Positions 26,360-35,390 of a stretch of DNA of 64,000 bases are shown piece by piece. The translations under genes were made by a program, and so were the position numbers. Within the stretch, counting starts at the first letter, position 1. Each line of letters opens with the position of its first letter. Origin of the DNA: Gloeomargarita lithophora Alchichica-D10 (GTDB lineage: Bacteria > Cyanobacteriota > Cyanobacteriia > Gloeomargaritales > Gloeomargaritaceae). The stretch lies in NCBI RefSeq assembly GCF_001870225.1, contig NZ_CP017675.1:388697-452696 (forward strand). The letters run 5' to 3'. The notes below the pieces were generated by a model. The model searched no databases, was not told where the DNA came from, and worked only from the letters and a program-made list of their open reading frames with translations.

Positions 26360-26479
26360 GGCGCCTCTATAAATTGAAAATTAGCGGTCGCAGAGGGGCA
26401 CCCCCCGTTCTTGGTTCTCGGTAATATCTGCATTCCAGCCAGATAACTTTCTGCTAGTTGAAATAATATAGAGATGTCC
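26360..26479. repeat. Family A inverted-repeat element, copy 4
   Basis: An element of about 120 bp with diverged ends GGGCGCCTCTATAAATTGAAAA and AATATAGAGATGTCC. It has the usual interior (GCGGTCGCAGAGGGGCA, TTCTCGGTAATATCTGCATTCCAG, AACTTTCTGCTAG). It ends 12 nt before the glmS stop, so it may form part of the glmS 3' untranslated region. Confidence 0.75.
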
Positions 26480-26491
26480 ATAATTTCTAAA

Positions 26492-28321
26492 TTATTCCAC
26501 GGTCACTGATTTGGCGAGATTTCGGGGTTGATCCACATCCAAACCCCGGTGGGCGGCAATGTAGTAAGCAAGCAATTGCAAGGGAATTACGGTGACTAGG
26601 GGAGAGAGTAATTCAGGGACTTCGGGTACGGTTAAATTCACATGAAATAAGTCGGGAATTTCACTATTGGCCGCTGAACCCACCCCGATCAAATGGGCTT
26701 CCCTAGCCCTGGCTTCCTGGACATTACTCAAGACTTTATCGTACACTGTCCCCGGCGTGGCTATGGCAATCACTGGCACCCCTTTATCCAATAGGGCAAT
26801 CGGCCCATGTTTCATTTCCCCGGCGGGATAACCCTCGGCGTGAATGTAGCTAATTTCTTTGAGTTTTAAGGCTCCCTCCAGGGCGATGGGAAAATTAATT
26901 CCCCGCCCTAAATAAATCACGTGTTGCACTTCTTGAAACTGATAAGCGAGTTGTTCAATGGCTGGAGTTTGGGTTTCTAAAATCCACTCCAATTGATTGG
27001 GAATTTTTTGTAAATTAGCAAGGTACAATTCTAGTTTTTCTTGGGTAATTATTTGCCGTTGGTAGGCCAGGTCAAAGGCTAATAGATAAAAGGCTGTCAC
27101 CTGAGCAATAAAGGTTTTCGTGGCCGCCACCCCAATTTCAATCCCGGCGCGGGTGTCAATCACATAGGGCACCAGGCGACCCAAACTGCTCTCCGGGCGG
27201 TTGGTAATGCCCAATAACCAGGGCGTACCGGTCAGTTGACGGCTGGCTTCCAAGCTCAAAGCGGCCAAGGTATCGGCGGTTTCCCCGGATTGGGTGACCC
27301 CGATGGTGAGGGTGTGGGGACGGTAGGGGGGCGGGGCATAACGAAATTCGGACGCATAATGCACCGTGGTGGGCACCTGCGCCACCTGCTGTAAAATGTA
27401 TTGACCGACTAAACTGGCGTGCCAACTGGTGCCACAGGCGACAATCTGCATCTGCTCCACCTGGGGATACAATTCCTGCACCGGCCCCAGGGCAATTTGG
27501 GCATTGAGCAAATGGGACTCCAACCCCTGGCGCAAGACCCCCGGCTGGTCGTGGATTTCCTTGAGCATATAGTGCTTGAACCCGCCTTTTTCCACCAGGA
27601 CGGGACTCCAGGTGAGCCGTTCGGGAAAGCGCCGCACCCGTTCCCCGGCAAAGCTGTACAATTCCATCCCCAGGGGCGTGAGCCGGGCGAGTTCCCCGTT
27701 TTCCAAACTCAAAAACGCCTGGGTATGGTTAATCAACGCCGTCGTATCCGAGGCGCAGAACAATTCCCCCTGCCCCAACCCCACCACCAAAGGAGCCTGC
27801 TGACGGGCAATCACAATCTCATCCGGGGCGGCGGTGGCAATGGCGGCAATGGCAAAGGCTCCCTCAAGGCGCACCACAGTCAAGCGCATGGCCTCCAGGA
27901 GGGCGTAATTATTTTGTAAATACTGACTCAACAGATGGGGAATCACTTCCGTATCCGTATCCGATCTGAAAACACAGCCCTGGGCGATGAGTTCTTCCCG
28001 CAGGGGGCGATAGTTTTCGATAATGCCGTTTTGCACCACGGCGACCTGGTGCTGGTTATCACAATGGGGATGGGCGTTGCGCTCTTCCGGTTTACCGTGG
28101 GTCGCCCAGCGGGTATGGCCGATGCCCAGGTGGCTGACCGTGTTGGGCAAACGGGCTTGGAGATTGTGTAATTTTCCCGGTGCCCGCAGGAGGTGAATTT
28201 CTCCGTCGCTTTGCCAAGCAATTCCGGCGGAGTCATAACCCCGGTATTCCAGACGACGCAAGCCTTCCATCAAAATCGGGTTGGCCGATTGTAACCCCAC
28301 ATAACCCACGATGCCGCACAT
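26492..28321 (-). CDS. glmS: Glutamine-fructose-6-phosphate aminotransferase (isomerising)
   Basis: The 609-residue enzyme begins MCGIVGYVGLQSANPILMEGL, with the N-terminal nucleophile Cys2 of class-II glutamine amidotransferases. HTRWATHGKPEERNAHPH follows. The C-terminal half has two SIS isomerase domains (SQSGETADTLAAL, GRGINFPIALEGALKLKEISYIHAEG) and ends with the conserved NLAKSVTVE. It makes glucosamine-6-phosphate for peptidoglycan and lipopolysaccharide. The length is standard. No glmS ribozyme is expected or seen in its 85-nt leader. Confidence 0.96.
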   Translation of the reverse strand: MCGIVGYVGLQSANPILMEGLRRLEYRGYDSAGIAWQSDGEIHLLRAPGKLHNLQARLPNTVSHLGIGHTRWATHGKPEERNAHPHCDNQHQVAVVQNGIIENYRPLREELIAQGCVFRSDTDTEVIPHLLSQYLQNNYALLEAMRLTVVRLEGAFAIAAIATAAPDEIVIARQQAPLVVGLGQGELFCASDTTALINHTQAFLSLENGELARLTPLGMELYSFAGERVRRFPERLTWSPVLVEKGGFKHYMLKEIHDQPGVLRQGLESHLLNAQIALGPVQELYPQVEQMQIVACGTSWHASLVGQYILQQVAQVPTTVHYASEFRYAPPPYRPHTLTIGVTQSGETADTLAALSLEASRQLTGTPWLLGITNRPESSLGRLVPYVIDTRAGIEIGVAATKTFIAQVTAFYLLAFDLAYQRQIITQEKLELYLANLQKIPNQLEWILETQTPAIEQLAYQFQEVQHVIYLGRGINFPIALEGALKLKEISYIHAEGYPAGEMKHGPIALLDKGVPVIAIATPGTVYDKVLSNVQEARAREAHLIGVGSAANSEIPDLFHVNLTVPEVPELLSPLVTVIPLQLLAYYIAAHRGLDVDQPRNLAKSVTVE

Positions 28322-28407
28322 ATAGTTCCCCGCAATGGGTGAAAATGAACCCTAAATCAACCCCAATAAGTTGGGTTAATCGTAATGGATAAGGCTGGTT
28401 TTTGTCA

Positions 28408-28878
28408 TCACTCTGTGGGGGTTGCCAGGGCAATACTGCGGACAATATCCCCGCGGGTGAGAATGCCCACCACCCGATTTTCGGAATTGACCACCGGTAG
28501 GCGGCGAATCCGATGCAGGTGCATTTTGTGGGCGGCCACGGTCACCGGTTCCTCCGGGCGAATGCTAATCGGTTCCGGGGTCATCACATCCCCCACGGTA
28601 GCCCCCAAAACCTTGTGCAGTTCTTGCCGGTAATGGTGGGGATTTTCCAGCCAAATCACCGCATCCATAAACCAAAAAAACACCGGCGGGCGCACCCCCT
28701 CCTGGCGTGCCAAAATATCTTGGTTGGATAGCACCCCCACCAACTGATGCCGCTCGTTCACCACCGGCAGGCCACTGAATTTGCGTTCCCCCAGGAGGTG
28801 AATCGCCTCCTCAATCGGGGTCTGGGGGTAGGTCACCACCGGGTCAGCGGTCATCACCTCGGCGACGGTTTTGGTCAT
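28408..28878 (-). CDS. Tandem CBS-domain protein
   Basis: The 156-residue protein is a CBS pair. CBS1 is TVAEVMTADPVVTYPQTPIEEA, then FSGLPVVNERHQLVGVLSNQDIL. CBS2 is TVGDVMTPEPISIRPEEP, then RIRRLPVVNSENRVVGILTRGDIVRS. An inserted loop (GVRPPVFFWFMDAVIWLENPHHYRQE) is typical of stand-alone cyanobacterial and plant CBSX-like proteins. CBS modules bind adenine nucleotides and regulate partners; none is evident here. The stop of the preceding cbiD gene lies 32 nt upstream, so it may be the last gene of the bioF-cbiD transcript. Confidence 0.87.
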   Translation of the reverse strand: MTKTVAEVMTADPVVTYPQTPIEEAIHLLGERKFSGLPVVNERHQLVGVLSNQDILARQEGVRPPVFFWFMDAVIWLENPHHYRQELHKVLGATVGDVMTPEPISIRPEEPVTVAAHKMHLHRIRRLPVVNSENRVVGILTRGDIVRSIALATPTE

Positions 28879-28910
28879 GGAACGCCCTCGCATTTGGAAT
28901 ACTGTGGATT

Positions 28911-30014
28911 TTAGCGCAGAGCGTCGCCCCGCCATTGGGTTAGGTGCGCCTTCACCCCAGGGGTTTGGGCCACCACCTGCCGCTGGCGATTAAATAAAAT
29001 CACCTCTACAGTTAGCAAACTGCCCCCGTGGGCATGGAGGTACTGCTGGGTACGCCGTTGAATTTGGGTTAAAATTACTTCATACAATGTTCGCACTTTC
29101 AATGGTTGCACCTGTTGTAGATAGCTCATGGCCGCATCCACCGTGGGTTGGGTCAAAAGTTTTTGTAAAATCGGCAGGGACAGGCCGGAGCGCAGGCCAC
29201 AGGCGGTGAGAATTTCCAAGCGGGCATCGGCGAGATGGTGATGGGTGTGGAAAATACCCCCCGCCAGTTTGAGTAACTTGCCGTGGTAGCCCAGCAGGAT
29301 AATAGTTTGAATTTGTAATAACGATGCTTCTAGGAGCAAAGGCCCCAACCAATTCCCGGTTTTGACGAGATAATCCTCAGAAATACCCCAACTGCGGGCT
29401 AAATCCAGGCCATTTTCACCAATACAAAAGACCAATTCTCCCTGGTCTGCCTTCCGGCGCAATTCTTCACGAAAAGATTCCAACTGCTCCGGGGCACTCA
29501 AGGGATGGGCGATGCCACTGGTGCCCAATAGAGCCAAACCCTCCACCACCCCAAAGGCCGCATTGGACGTGCGTTCGGCCAATTTCCGTCCCTGGGGCAG
29601 GATCATTTCCACCCGCAGGGGGCGTGCCGGTTGCAGATGGTGGTGCAACAGCCGTTGGGCGTACTGGTAAATCGCCGCTTGCCCCGTTTCTTGGTGCCAG
29701 CCCACCCCTTCCCCGGCGGTAATAGTCAGTAATTCATTAGTATTATGTTTGTCATCTGCCCAAGCCACCACCGCCCACACCGGCGTATCCCGGGTCAAAT
29801 CCAGATTGTCCCCCGGTGCCGAGCGGGTAATTGCCAACACGCCCCCCCCCGGCAAGGGTGCCACCTGCTCGATGGGAATGGCCGCCTGAGTTGGAGGTTC
29901 CAACAGATCAAGGGTGACGGTTTCTAAAACTGCTCCCGTTTGTAAGTAATGAAAGGCCGCCATCGCACTGGCGCAGGCAAAAACGGGCAGGGTATAGCCG
30001 GATTCTGCGGTCAT
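28911..30014 (-). CDS. cbiD: Cobalt-precorrin-5B C1-methyltransferase
   Basis: The 367-residue protein begins MTAESGYTLPVFACASAMAAFHYLQTG, in place of the common YTTGACAAAA start. It continues with PGDNLDLTRDTPVWA and AGEGVGWHQETGQAAI, then RKLAERTSNAAFGVVEGLALLGTSGIAHPLS, the most conserved CbiD block. CbiD methylates C1 in the anaerobic cobalamin pathway. The ATG overlaps the bioF stop (ATGA), giving tight coupling. A 92-codon upstream open extension runs inside bioF and is not part of the protein. It shares the B12 theme with hupE and cobA in this window. Confidence 0.9.
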   Translation of the reverse strand: MTAESGYTLPVFACASAMAAFHYLQTGAVLETVTLDLLEPPTQAAIPIEQVAPLPGGGVLAITRSAPGDNLDLTRDTPVWAVVAWADDKHNTNELLTITAGEGVGWHQETGQAAIYQYAQRLLHHHLQPARPLRVEMILPQGRKLAERTSNAAFGVVEGLALLGTSGIAHPLSAPEQLESFREELRRKADQGELVFCIGENGLDLARSWGISEDYLVKTGNWLGPLLLEASLLQIQTIILLGYHGKLLKLAGGIFHTHHHLADARLEILTACGLRSGLSLPILQKLLTQPTVDAAMSYLQQVQPLKVRTLYEVILTQIQRRTQQYLHAHGGSLLTVEVILFNRQRQVVAQTPGVKAHLTQWRGDALR

Positions 30015-31189
30015 GCCAAACCATCCCGAAAGTCGCTGAGAATCGCCACCAATTCCCCCAGATGGTCGGGTGTGTGGGTACTCATCACCGACAGGCGCAG
30101 GCGACTGGTGGGCACAGTGGGGGGACGCACCACGGCGGCAAACACCCCCGCTTGCAATAACGCCGGTTCCAACTCCTGGGCGGTGGCCGCATCCCGCACG
30201 GGCAGGCAGATAATCGGAGAAGCAACGGAAGAAAGTAGGGGTAATTCCGCCTGGTTGAGCCGCTCCCGCAGGTCGTGAACATTGCGCCACAACTGCGCTT
30301 GCCGTTGAGGTTCCCCCTGGACAATCGCCACCGCCATCGCCGCCGCCGCCGTATCGGGGATGGACAACCCGGTGCTGTACATCCAGGTGGGTGCCCGATG
30401 GCGCAGATATTCGATTAAAACACTGCTACCGGCCACGTACCCCCCCATGCTCCCCAGGGCTTTGCTGAGATTGCCCGCCTGGATCAAAGGCCGTCCCTGG
30501 CAGTCCGTCGCCTGCACCCAGCCCGCCCCATTCTGGCCAAATACCCCGTTGGCGTGGGCTTCATCCACCAAGACCATGCTATTGTACTGCTGAGCTAGGT
30601 CTAAAACCTCTGGCAAGGGGCAACAATCTCCGTCCATGCTAAATAAAGTTTCTGTGGCAATTAAACAGCGGCGGTGCTGGGAACGGTGTTGTTGTAACAA
30701 TTCTTGTAAATGCTGTATATTATTATGCTTATAGCTGTACAATTTGGCTTGACTTAGTTTGGCTCCCTGTTGCAGACAACTGTGGTTGTACTGGTCTTGG
30801 AAAATCACATCCCGGTCACCCACCAGAGCCACCACCGTGCCCAGGCACGCCCCATAGCCACTGCTAAACACCAGGGCTTCCTCCGTGCGTTTCCAGCGGG
30901 CGAGGCCAATTTCCAATTTGCGGTGCAACGCCCGATGGCCGCTCAATAACCGGGAACCGGTCGCCCCCACCCCGTAGTCCTGCATGGCACGGGTGGCCGC
31001 CTGTACCAACCGGTCATCACTGGCCAGACCCAGGTAGTCATTGCTGGCGAAATTAAGGACATTTTGCGCCCCAATTTCCACCACCGCCCCGGAGCGGCTG
31101 GTAACCTGCTTCATCCCCCGCTTCCAATGGGCACGCTCGATGGTATCCAGGGCTTCCGTCAGCCAGTGGTATGCGTCCAACCCACCCAC
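30011..31189 (-). CDS. bioF: 8-amino-7-oxononanoate synthase (BioF-type)
   Basis: The 392-residue PLP enzyme carries the alpha-oxoamine synthase landmarks: FASNDYLGLASD, GVGATGSRLLSGHRALH, ATETLFSMDGDCCPL, LVDEAHANGVFG and the PLP lysine in GNLSKALGSMGGY. It condenses pimeloyl-ACP (or CoA) with alanine in biotin synthesis. Related 5-aminolevulinate or 2-amino-3-ketobutyrate enzymes are close in sequence. BioF is the most likely member because cyanobacteria use the C5 path to aminolevulinate. The gene overlaps cbiD by 4 nt. Confidence 0.87.
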   Translation of the reverse strand: MGGLDAYHWLTEALDTIERAHWKRGMKQVTSRSGAVVEIGAQNVLNFASNDYLGLASDDRLVQAATRAMQDYGVGATGSRLLSGHRALHRKLEIGLARWKRTEEALVFSSGYGACLGTVVALVGDRDVIFQDQYNHSCLQQGAKLSQAKLYSYKHNNIQHLQELLQQHRSQHRRCLIATETLFSMDGDCCPLPEVLDLAQQYNSMVLVDEAHANGVFGQNGAGWVQATDCQGRPLIQAGNLSKALGSMGGYVAGSSVLIEYLRHRAPTWMYSTGLSIPDTAAAAMAVAIVQGEPQRQAQLWRNVHDLRERLNQAELPLLSSVASPIICLPVRDAATAQELEPALLQAGVFAAVVRPPTVPTSRLRLSVMSTHTPDHLGELVAILSDFRDGLA

Positions 31190-31227
31190 CTAAATCCGTA
31201 CAATTCTCGCCCCAAAGTATAGCAGGG

Positions 31228-32454
31228 TCAGTTGTTCCCAGGGGCTGGGGGTTTTTGGGGCAACAGTTGCTTCAGGTCAATCCCCGTCGCCGCCCGGACT
31301 TGCTCCAAAAAAGTCACCGTTCCCAGCACCGGGGAAGCATTGTCCAAAACCGTCACCTGTTGCACCTTCACCAGCGGCACGGTCGCCACCAACGCTTGCA
31401 AAAGGGGTTCTAGTTTTTGTAGCAAAAAAATCTGGCGGGCATCGGGGCCAGCCTGTTGCCAGGAGGCCGCCAACTGGTGCATCCCCTCTACCAGGGCACT
31501 GCCGTCTTCAATAATTTGCGCAGCGGCGGCTTTTGCTTCTTCAGTTGCTTCGGCGCATTGGGCTTCCGCCGGAGCGACCACATCCGCTTGGAGTTGTTGG
31601 CGCACCTGGAGAATCCGCTCCCGCTGCACGCCTAAATCCGCCCGGGTGCGGACGAGTTTTGACCCCACATCCGCCTGGGTTTCCGCAATCAGAGCCTCCC
31701 GCCGGGTGACCGCATCCCGAATCCGCCGTTGCGCCTCCGCCTGGATAATCTGCATCTCGGAATCAATCTGGGCAAACACCGTTAACCGAGCATTTTCAGC
31801 GGCTTGAATCGCCGATTGGGACTGGGCTGAGGCTTCGGCAATCCGGGCATCCCGCAATAAATCCGCCCGTTGTTTGCGCCCCAGGGAGTCCAAATAAGCC
31901 ACATCATCGGAGATATTTTGGACTTGTAACGTATCCAAAACCAACCCCAATTTACCCAGGTCTTCTTCCGCTTCATCCTGCAAACTGCGGACAAAAGCCA
32001 ATTTGTCCTCATTCACCTGTTGGGGGGTGAGACTGGCCAAAACCCCTCGTAAATTGCCCTCAAGGGTTTCTTTAGCCATGCGTTTGATCTCTTCGCGATT
32101 TTTGCCCAACAACCGCTCAATGGCATTATGAATCACCGGCTCTTCCCCGGCGATTTTGATATTGGCGACCCCTTCGACCTTGAGGGGAATCCCGCCTTTA
32201 GAATAGGCTCCTGAAACCTTAAGTTCGATAATCAAATTGGTTAAATCCAAGCGCAGAACCCGCTCAAACAGGGGCACTCGCAAACTACTTCCCCCCTTGA
32301 CCAAGCGATAACCTACCCGCCGTTGCAAGGATTGCACCCAACGGGTACTACCCGCAAAAATCAAGACCTCATTGGGTTGACAAATGTAATATAAATTGCG
32401 AATAGCACTGGTAATTACAATTACCGCAATCACCGCAATCACCACAAATTCCAT
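31228..32454 (-). CDS. SPFH/flotillin-like membrane protein
   Basis: The 408-residue protein has an N-terminal transmembrane helix (MEFVVIAVIAVIVITSAIRN) and then an SPFH domain (about 25-190, with QPNEVLIFAGS, VPLFERVLRLDLTNLIIELK, GVANIKIAGEEPVI). A long Ala/Glu/Gln-rich coiled coil (about 190-320, AEAQRRIRDAVTRREALIAE) comes next, then a hydrophobic tail region. Flotillin-type proteins oligomerise in membrane microdomains. A second possible ATG lies five codons upstream. It is followed by bioF after a 38-nt gap. No NfeD-type protease is nearby. Confidence 0.87.
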   Translation of the reverse strand: MEFVVIAVIAVIVITSAIRNLYYICQPNEVLIFAGSTRWVQSLQRRVGYRLVKGGSSLRVPLFERVLRLDLTNLIIELKVSGAYSKGGIPLKVEGVANIKIAGEEPVIHNAIERLLGKNREEIKRMAKETLEGNLRGVLASLTPQQVNEDKLAFVRSLQDEAEEDLGKLGLVLDTLQVQNISDDVAYLDSLGRKQRADLLRDARIAEASAQSQSAIQAAENARLTVFAQIDSEMQIIQAEAQRRIRDAVTRREALIAETQADVGSKLVRTRADLGVQRERILQVRQQLQADVVAPAEAQCAEATEEAKAAAAQIIEDGSALVEGMHQLAASWQQAGPDARQIFLLQKLEPLLQALVATVPLVKVQQVTVLDNASPVLGTVTFLEQVRAATGIDLKQLLPQKPPAPGNN

Positions 32455-32487
32455 CTTTGCCACCCCCAAGTGACCCGATGGCTTCTA

Positions 32488-33204
32488 TCATAGCCGCTGG
32501 AGGCGCACCACTTCACCCACCACCACCATCGCCGGAGCCGTAAACCCCGCCTGGGTGACCAAATCATGGATGGTTGCCAAAGTGCCAAATAAACGCCGTT
32601 CCTGGGGCCAAGTCCCCCACTGCACCACACATACCGGGGTTTCCCCAGCCCGCCCCCCCCGCATCAAAGCCGCTGTAATTTGGGCTAAACGGTGCATCCC
32701 CATGTAAATCACCAGGGTATCAGCCCCCTGCGCCAGGGCTGCCCAATTCACGGATGCTTCGGATTTTTCCACCGCCTCATGCCCCGTGACCAACACCACG
32801 CTGGAACTCACCTGCCTGTGGGTGAGGGGAAACCCCACCGCCAAGCCCGCACTGATCCCCGGCACCACCTGAACGGCAATCCCCGCCTCCTGCAAACCCG
32901 CCTCCTCTTCGCCGCCCCGCCCAAAGATAAAGGGGTCACCCGCTTTTAGGCGCACAACGGTTTGATATTCCCTCGCTTTAGTAACCAGTAATTCCGTAAT
33001 CTGCGCCTGGGGCAGACTGTGCCAGCCCCGATATTTGCCCACAAAGACCCGTTCCGCCTGGGGATTAATCATGGCGAGAATGGGCGGACTGACGAGGGCA
33101 TCGTAGATCACCACCTCCGCCAATTCCAAGAGCATTTTGCCCTTAAGGGTCAACAAACCTGGGTCGCCAGGTCCCGCCCCTACGAGATAAACCGTTCCCG
33201 TCAT
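32488..33204 (-). CDS. cobA: Uroporphyrinogen-III C-methyltransferase
   Basis: The 238-residue SAM-dependent methyltransferase begins MTGTVYLVGAGPGDPGLLTLKG. It carries YDALVSPPILAMI, RLKAGDPFIFGRGGEE, VPGISAGLAVGFPLTHR and TLVIYMGMHRL, the complete SUMT pattern. It makes precorrin-2 from uroporphyrinogen III, the shared precursor of sirohaem and cobalamin. It is the single-domain form without CysG dehydrogenase/ferrochelatase parts. It is transcribed leftward, with the SPFH gene 33 nt downstream. Confidence 0.93.
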   Translation of the reverse strand: MTGTVYLVGAGPGDPGLLTLKGKMLLELAEVVIYDALVSPPILAMINPQAERVFVGKYRGWHSLPQAQITELLVTKAREYQTVVRLKAGDPFIFGRGGEEEAGLQEAGIAVQVVPGISAGLAVGFPLTHRQVSSSVVLVTGHEAVEKSEASVNWAALAQGADTLVIYMGMHRLAQITAALMRGGRAGETPVCVVQWGTWPQERRLFGTLATIHDLVTQAGFTAPAMVVVGEVVRLQRL

Positions 33205-33294
33205 CGCTAGGAATGCCGCTAATTTTGATACACAGGGATAATTAAGGGTACAATACCAAAATTGATTTGACCACCTGGATTGCCCCGTCCCCCG

Positions 33295-34161
33295 ATGGAA
33301 CCTGTCATCCTAGCGGAAGTTGAATTTTGGCGGAGCATCCAACGCACCCCGGCGGCCAGTCAAGTGGGTGGGGTGATGTTGCAGGAGCAGGTGCTGGTCA
33401 AAGGGCCGTTGATTCCCCTCGGTGAGAATTATAAAGCGGTGGTCGCCAGCTACCTAGCCACCGGTCTGTACTGCATTTTGGTGGATACACCCGCCGGTTA
33501 CGTCCTCTGGCATCAACCGGGCACCCCCAAGGTGATGGCTCCCCCGCCGCCTTCCCCACCTCCTAGGGCAGAGTCACCGATTTCAGCCGCCCCCCCGGCA
33601 CTTTTAGCATTGACACAGGCGCTCCAGGCCGGGATAGAAGCCAAAGACCGGCGTTATCAATTTCAAACCTACCCCCAGGCGTTTGTTGGCAGTGAAGCCC
33701 TGGAATGGCTGATGCGTACCCAAGGACTCAACCGCAAACAAGCCCTTGCCTTGGGACAGGATTTATTGAAAGCGGGGCATATTCAACGGCTGGATGCCCC
33801 CGGCGGCGATTTCCAAGAAGGCAATACCTTTTACCGCTTTGCGACCCCGGCGACCCCCGCAGCCATACCCGTTTCCCCCCCGGATTCCCTGGGCAATACC
33901 CCCCTGGATTTAGAAGTAATTTTTCAAGCAATGGTCGCCCAACTGCCTCTGCAAGACCGCTGGTATCAATTTCGCCGCTATCCCCAATGTTTCACGGGAG
34001 CCGAGGCGGTGGAATGGCTGATGCGTACCCAAGGACTCAGCCGCAAACAGGCGACCCAGGTGGGGGAAGAACTGTGCAAATTGGGTTTAATTCGCCACAG
34101 CACCGGCGAACATCCGTTCCGGGATGGGAATTATTTTTACGGTTTTGGTGACCAGACTTAA
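33295..34161 (+). CDS. Protein with two DEP domains
   Basis: The 288-residue protein has an N-terminal beta-rich region of about 75 residues and a Pro-rich linker (MAPPPPSPPPRAES). Two DEP-type winged-helix domains follow. DEP1 (about 105-195) contains YQFQTYPQAFVGSEALEWLM and DEP2 (about 215-285) contains YQFRRYPQCFTGAEAVEWLM. Each ends with a G(N/D)xF/YFYxF strand. DEP domains in signalling proteins contact membranes or partners. The cyanobacterial role is unknown. The ATG at 33295 is preferred over a TTG at 33280. A 38-bp block encoding EWLMRTQGL is nearly identical in both domains. The 3' end overlaps ruvA by 4 nt. Confidence 0.83.
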   Translation: MEPVILAEVEFWRSIQRTPAASQVGGVMLQEQVLVKGPLIPLGENYKAVVASYLATGLYCILVDTPAGYVLWHQPGTPKVMAPPPPSPPPRAESPISAAPPALLALTQALQAGIEAKDRRYQFQTYPQAFVGSEALEWLMRTQGLNRKQALALGQDLLKAGHIQRLDAPGGDFQEGNTFYRFATPATPAAIPVSPPDSLGNTPLDLEVIFQAMVAQLPLQDRWYQFRRYPQCFTGAEAVEWLMRTQGLSRKQATQVGEELCKLGLIRHSTGEHPFRDGNYFYGFGDQT

Positions 34162-34760
34162 CTCAACACCCGAATTGCCCGGCGAATCCACACTTCCGCA
34201 TCGGTGGTCTGCTGGCATTGCTGATCCTGTGCCAGTTGGCCGAGGGCGTGGCTAATTTCCGTGCTGGTGTAGCCCAAAGCCCCCAAAGTGAGCGTAACCT
34301 CCTCCTGCATGGATGACGGTAGGGTTTCTGCCGGGATCACCCCCTGCCATTGTTGGAGCGGCTGGCGCAGTTCCAAACTCAGCCGTTGGGCGGTTTTTTG
34401 CCCCACCCCCGGCGTTTGGCTCAACAAGGCCGTATTCCCCGTGACAATCGCCTGCACCAAATCCAAGGGAGCCAGGGTGTCCAACAAAGCCAAAGCCAAC
34501 TGCGGCCCGACCCCATTCACCCGGATCAACTGGCGAAATAAATCCCGCTCTTGAGCAGTACCAAAACCATACAAAACCGGCTGTTCCTCCCGGATTTGTA
34601 AATGGCTAAACAGTTGGGCTGTATCGCCTGAAGTTAAACCCTGGCGACATCTTTGCCCCACCTGGAGTTCCCAACCCACCCCCTGCACCACCAGGGTGAC
34701 CACCCATTTCCCCTGAACCGGGTTCAGCCCGGCCACCTGCCCGGTCAGCGAGCCAATCAT
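34158..34760 (-). CDS. ruvA: Holliday junction branch-migration subunit RuvA
   Basis: The 200-residue protein has the RuvA OB-fold start MIGSLTGQVAGLNP. Two helix-hairpin-helix motifs follow (VNGVGPQLALALLDTL and TPGVGQKTAQRLSLELR). The C-terminal third domain (EVTLTLGALGYTSTEISHAL) contacts the RuvB motor. RuvA tetramers bind four-way junctions and load RuvB for branch migration. The ATG overlaps the cpcT-type stop (ATGA), coupling a recombination protein to a phycobilin lyase. Four nucleotides overlap the convergent DEP gene. Confidence 0.94.
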   Translation of the reverse strand: MIGSLTGQVAGLNPVQGKWVVTLVVQGVGWELQVGQRCRQGLTSGDTAQLFSHLQIREEQPVLYGFGTAQERDLFRQLIRVNGVGPQLALALLDTLAPLDLVQAIVTGNTALLSQTPGVGQKTAQRLSLELRQPLQQWQGVIPAETLPSSMQEEVTLTLGALGYTSTEISHALGQLAQDQQCQQTTDAEVWIRRAIRVLS

Positions 34761-35314
34761 GCCCGTTTTTGAAAAACATAAGGCCCCATGAGGGCACCCC
34801 ACAGGGCTTGGCCGGTGGTGGGGTCAATCCCCCGGTCATAGCTGGTGAAACTCTGGGCGTTGGCCCGCCAGCCCAATTCCACCCGGCGAGTCTGGCCGTT
34901 GGACTCAAATTCACAGGTATAACCGGGACATAGACTGGCTTGAAATGCGCCGTTTTCGTACTGCACATCCAATCCACAACCAGGCAGTAGGGTTAAATCC
35001 CCTTCCGTGAGGGTTGCCAAGCGTTCAGGTTCGGCACCACCGCCCCGCCATTGTTGGGGTTCCCGGCAAGCATAGTACTGCACCTGGTCGGGAAATAAAA
35101 CCATCACCCGCTGGCGGTAGGGTTGCGCCGGGGTGAGGGCACTGGCCTGCTCGATAAATAGTGCCGGTTGCCCCTGGATGCCGCCGGGAATCCCCCGCTG
35201 CCAGCGCCACAAATGCACATACCAGGCGGGTTCGGCCAGGGATTGGGTGCGGTTGTCATACCAACCGGGCAACCAGTCCCACAAAAGGGTCATTTCCTCG
35301 GTAGAAATACTCAT
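34757..35314 (-). CDS. cpcT: Phycobiliprotein chromophore lyase, CpcT/CpeT family
   Basis: The 185-residue protein has the CpcT/CpeT pattern: WYDNRTQSLAEPAWYVHLWRW, YRQRVMVLF, then REPQQW with AEPERLATLTEGDLTLLPGCGL and a C-terminal SYDRGIDPTTGQALWGALMGPYVFQK. These beta-barrel lyases attach phycocyanobilin to Cys155-type sites of beta subunits (CpcB and relatives). Whether it acts on phycocyanin or phycoerythrocyanin cannot be told. The gene marks a phycobilisome-containing organism. It is divergent from the DICT kinase gene and coupled to ruvA. Confidence 0.88.
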   Translation of the reverse strand: MSISTEEMTLLWDWLPGWYDNRTQSLAEPAWYVHLWRWQRGIPGGIQGQPALFIEQASALTPAQPYRQRVMVLFPDQVQYYACREPQQWRGGGAEPERLATLTEGDLTLLPGCGLDVQYENGAFQASLCPGYTCEFESNGQTRRVELGWRANAQSFTSYDRGIDPTTGQALWGALMGPYVFQKRA

Positions 35315-35390
35315 TTTTTTGCCAATTTGGGGAGAGTGGGGTCAAAAATCTTCTATTGTTAAAAATACAACTGTCAACCGTCAGTTGGGC

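Noticed and set aside
30015-30290. 92-codon N-terminal extension of cbiD
   Set aside because: It lies within bioF in another frame, with Cys/Pro-rich sequence not seen in CbiD.
35133-35390. 258-nt 5' extension of the DICT kinase frame
   Set aside because: It runs antisense to cpcT. The DICT domain starts cleanly at the ATG at 35391.
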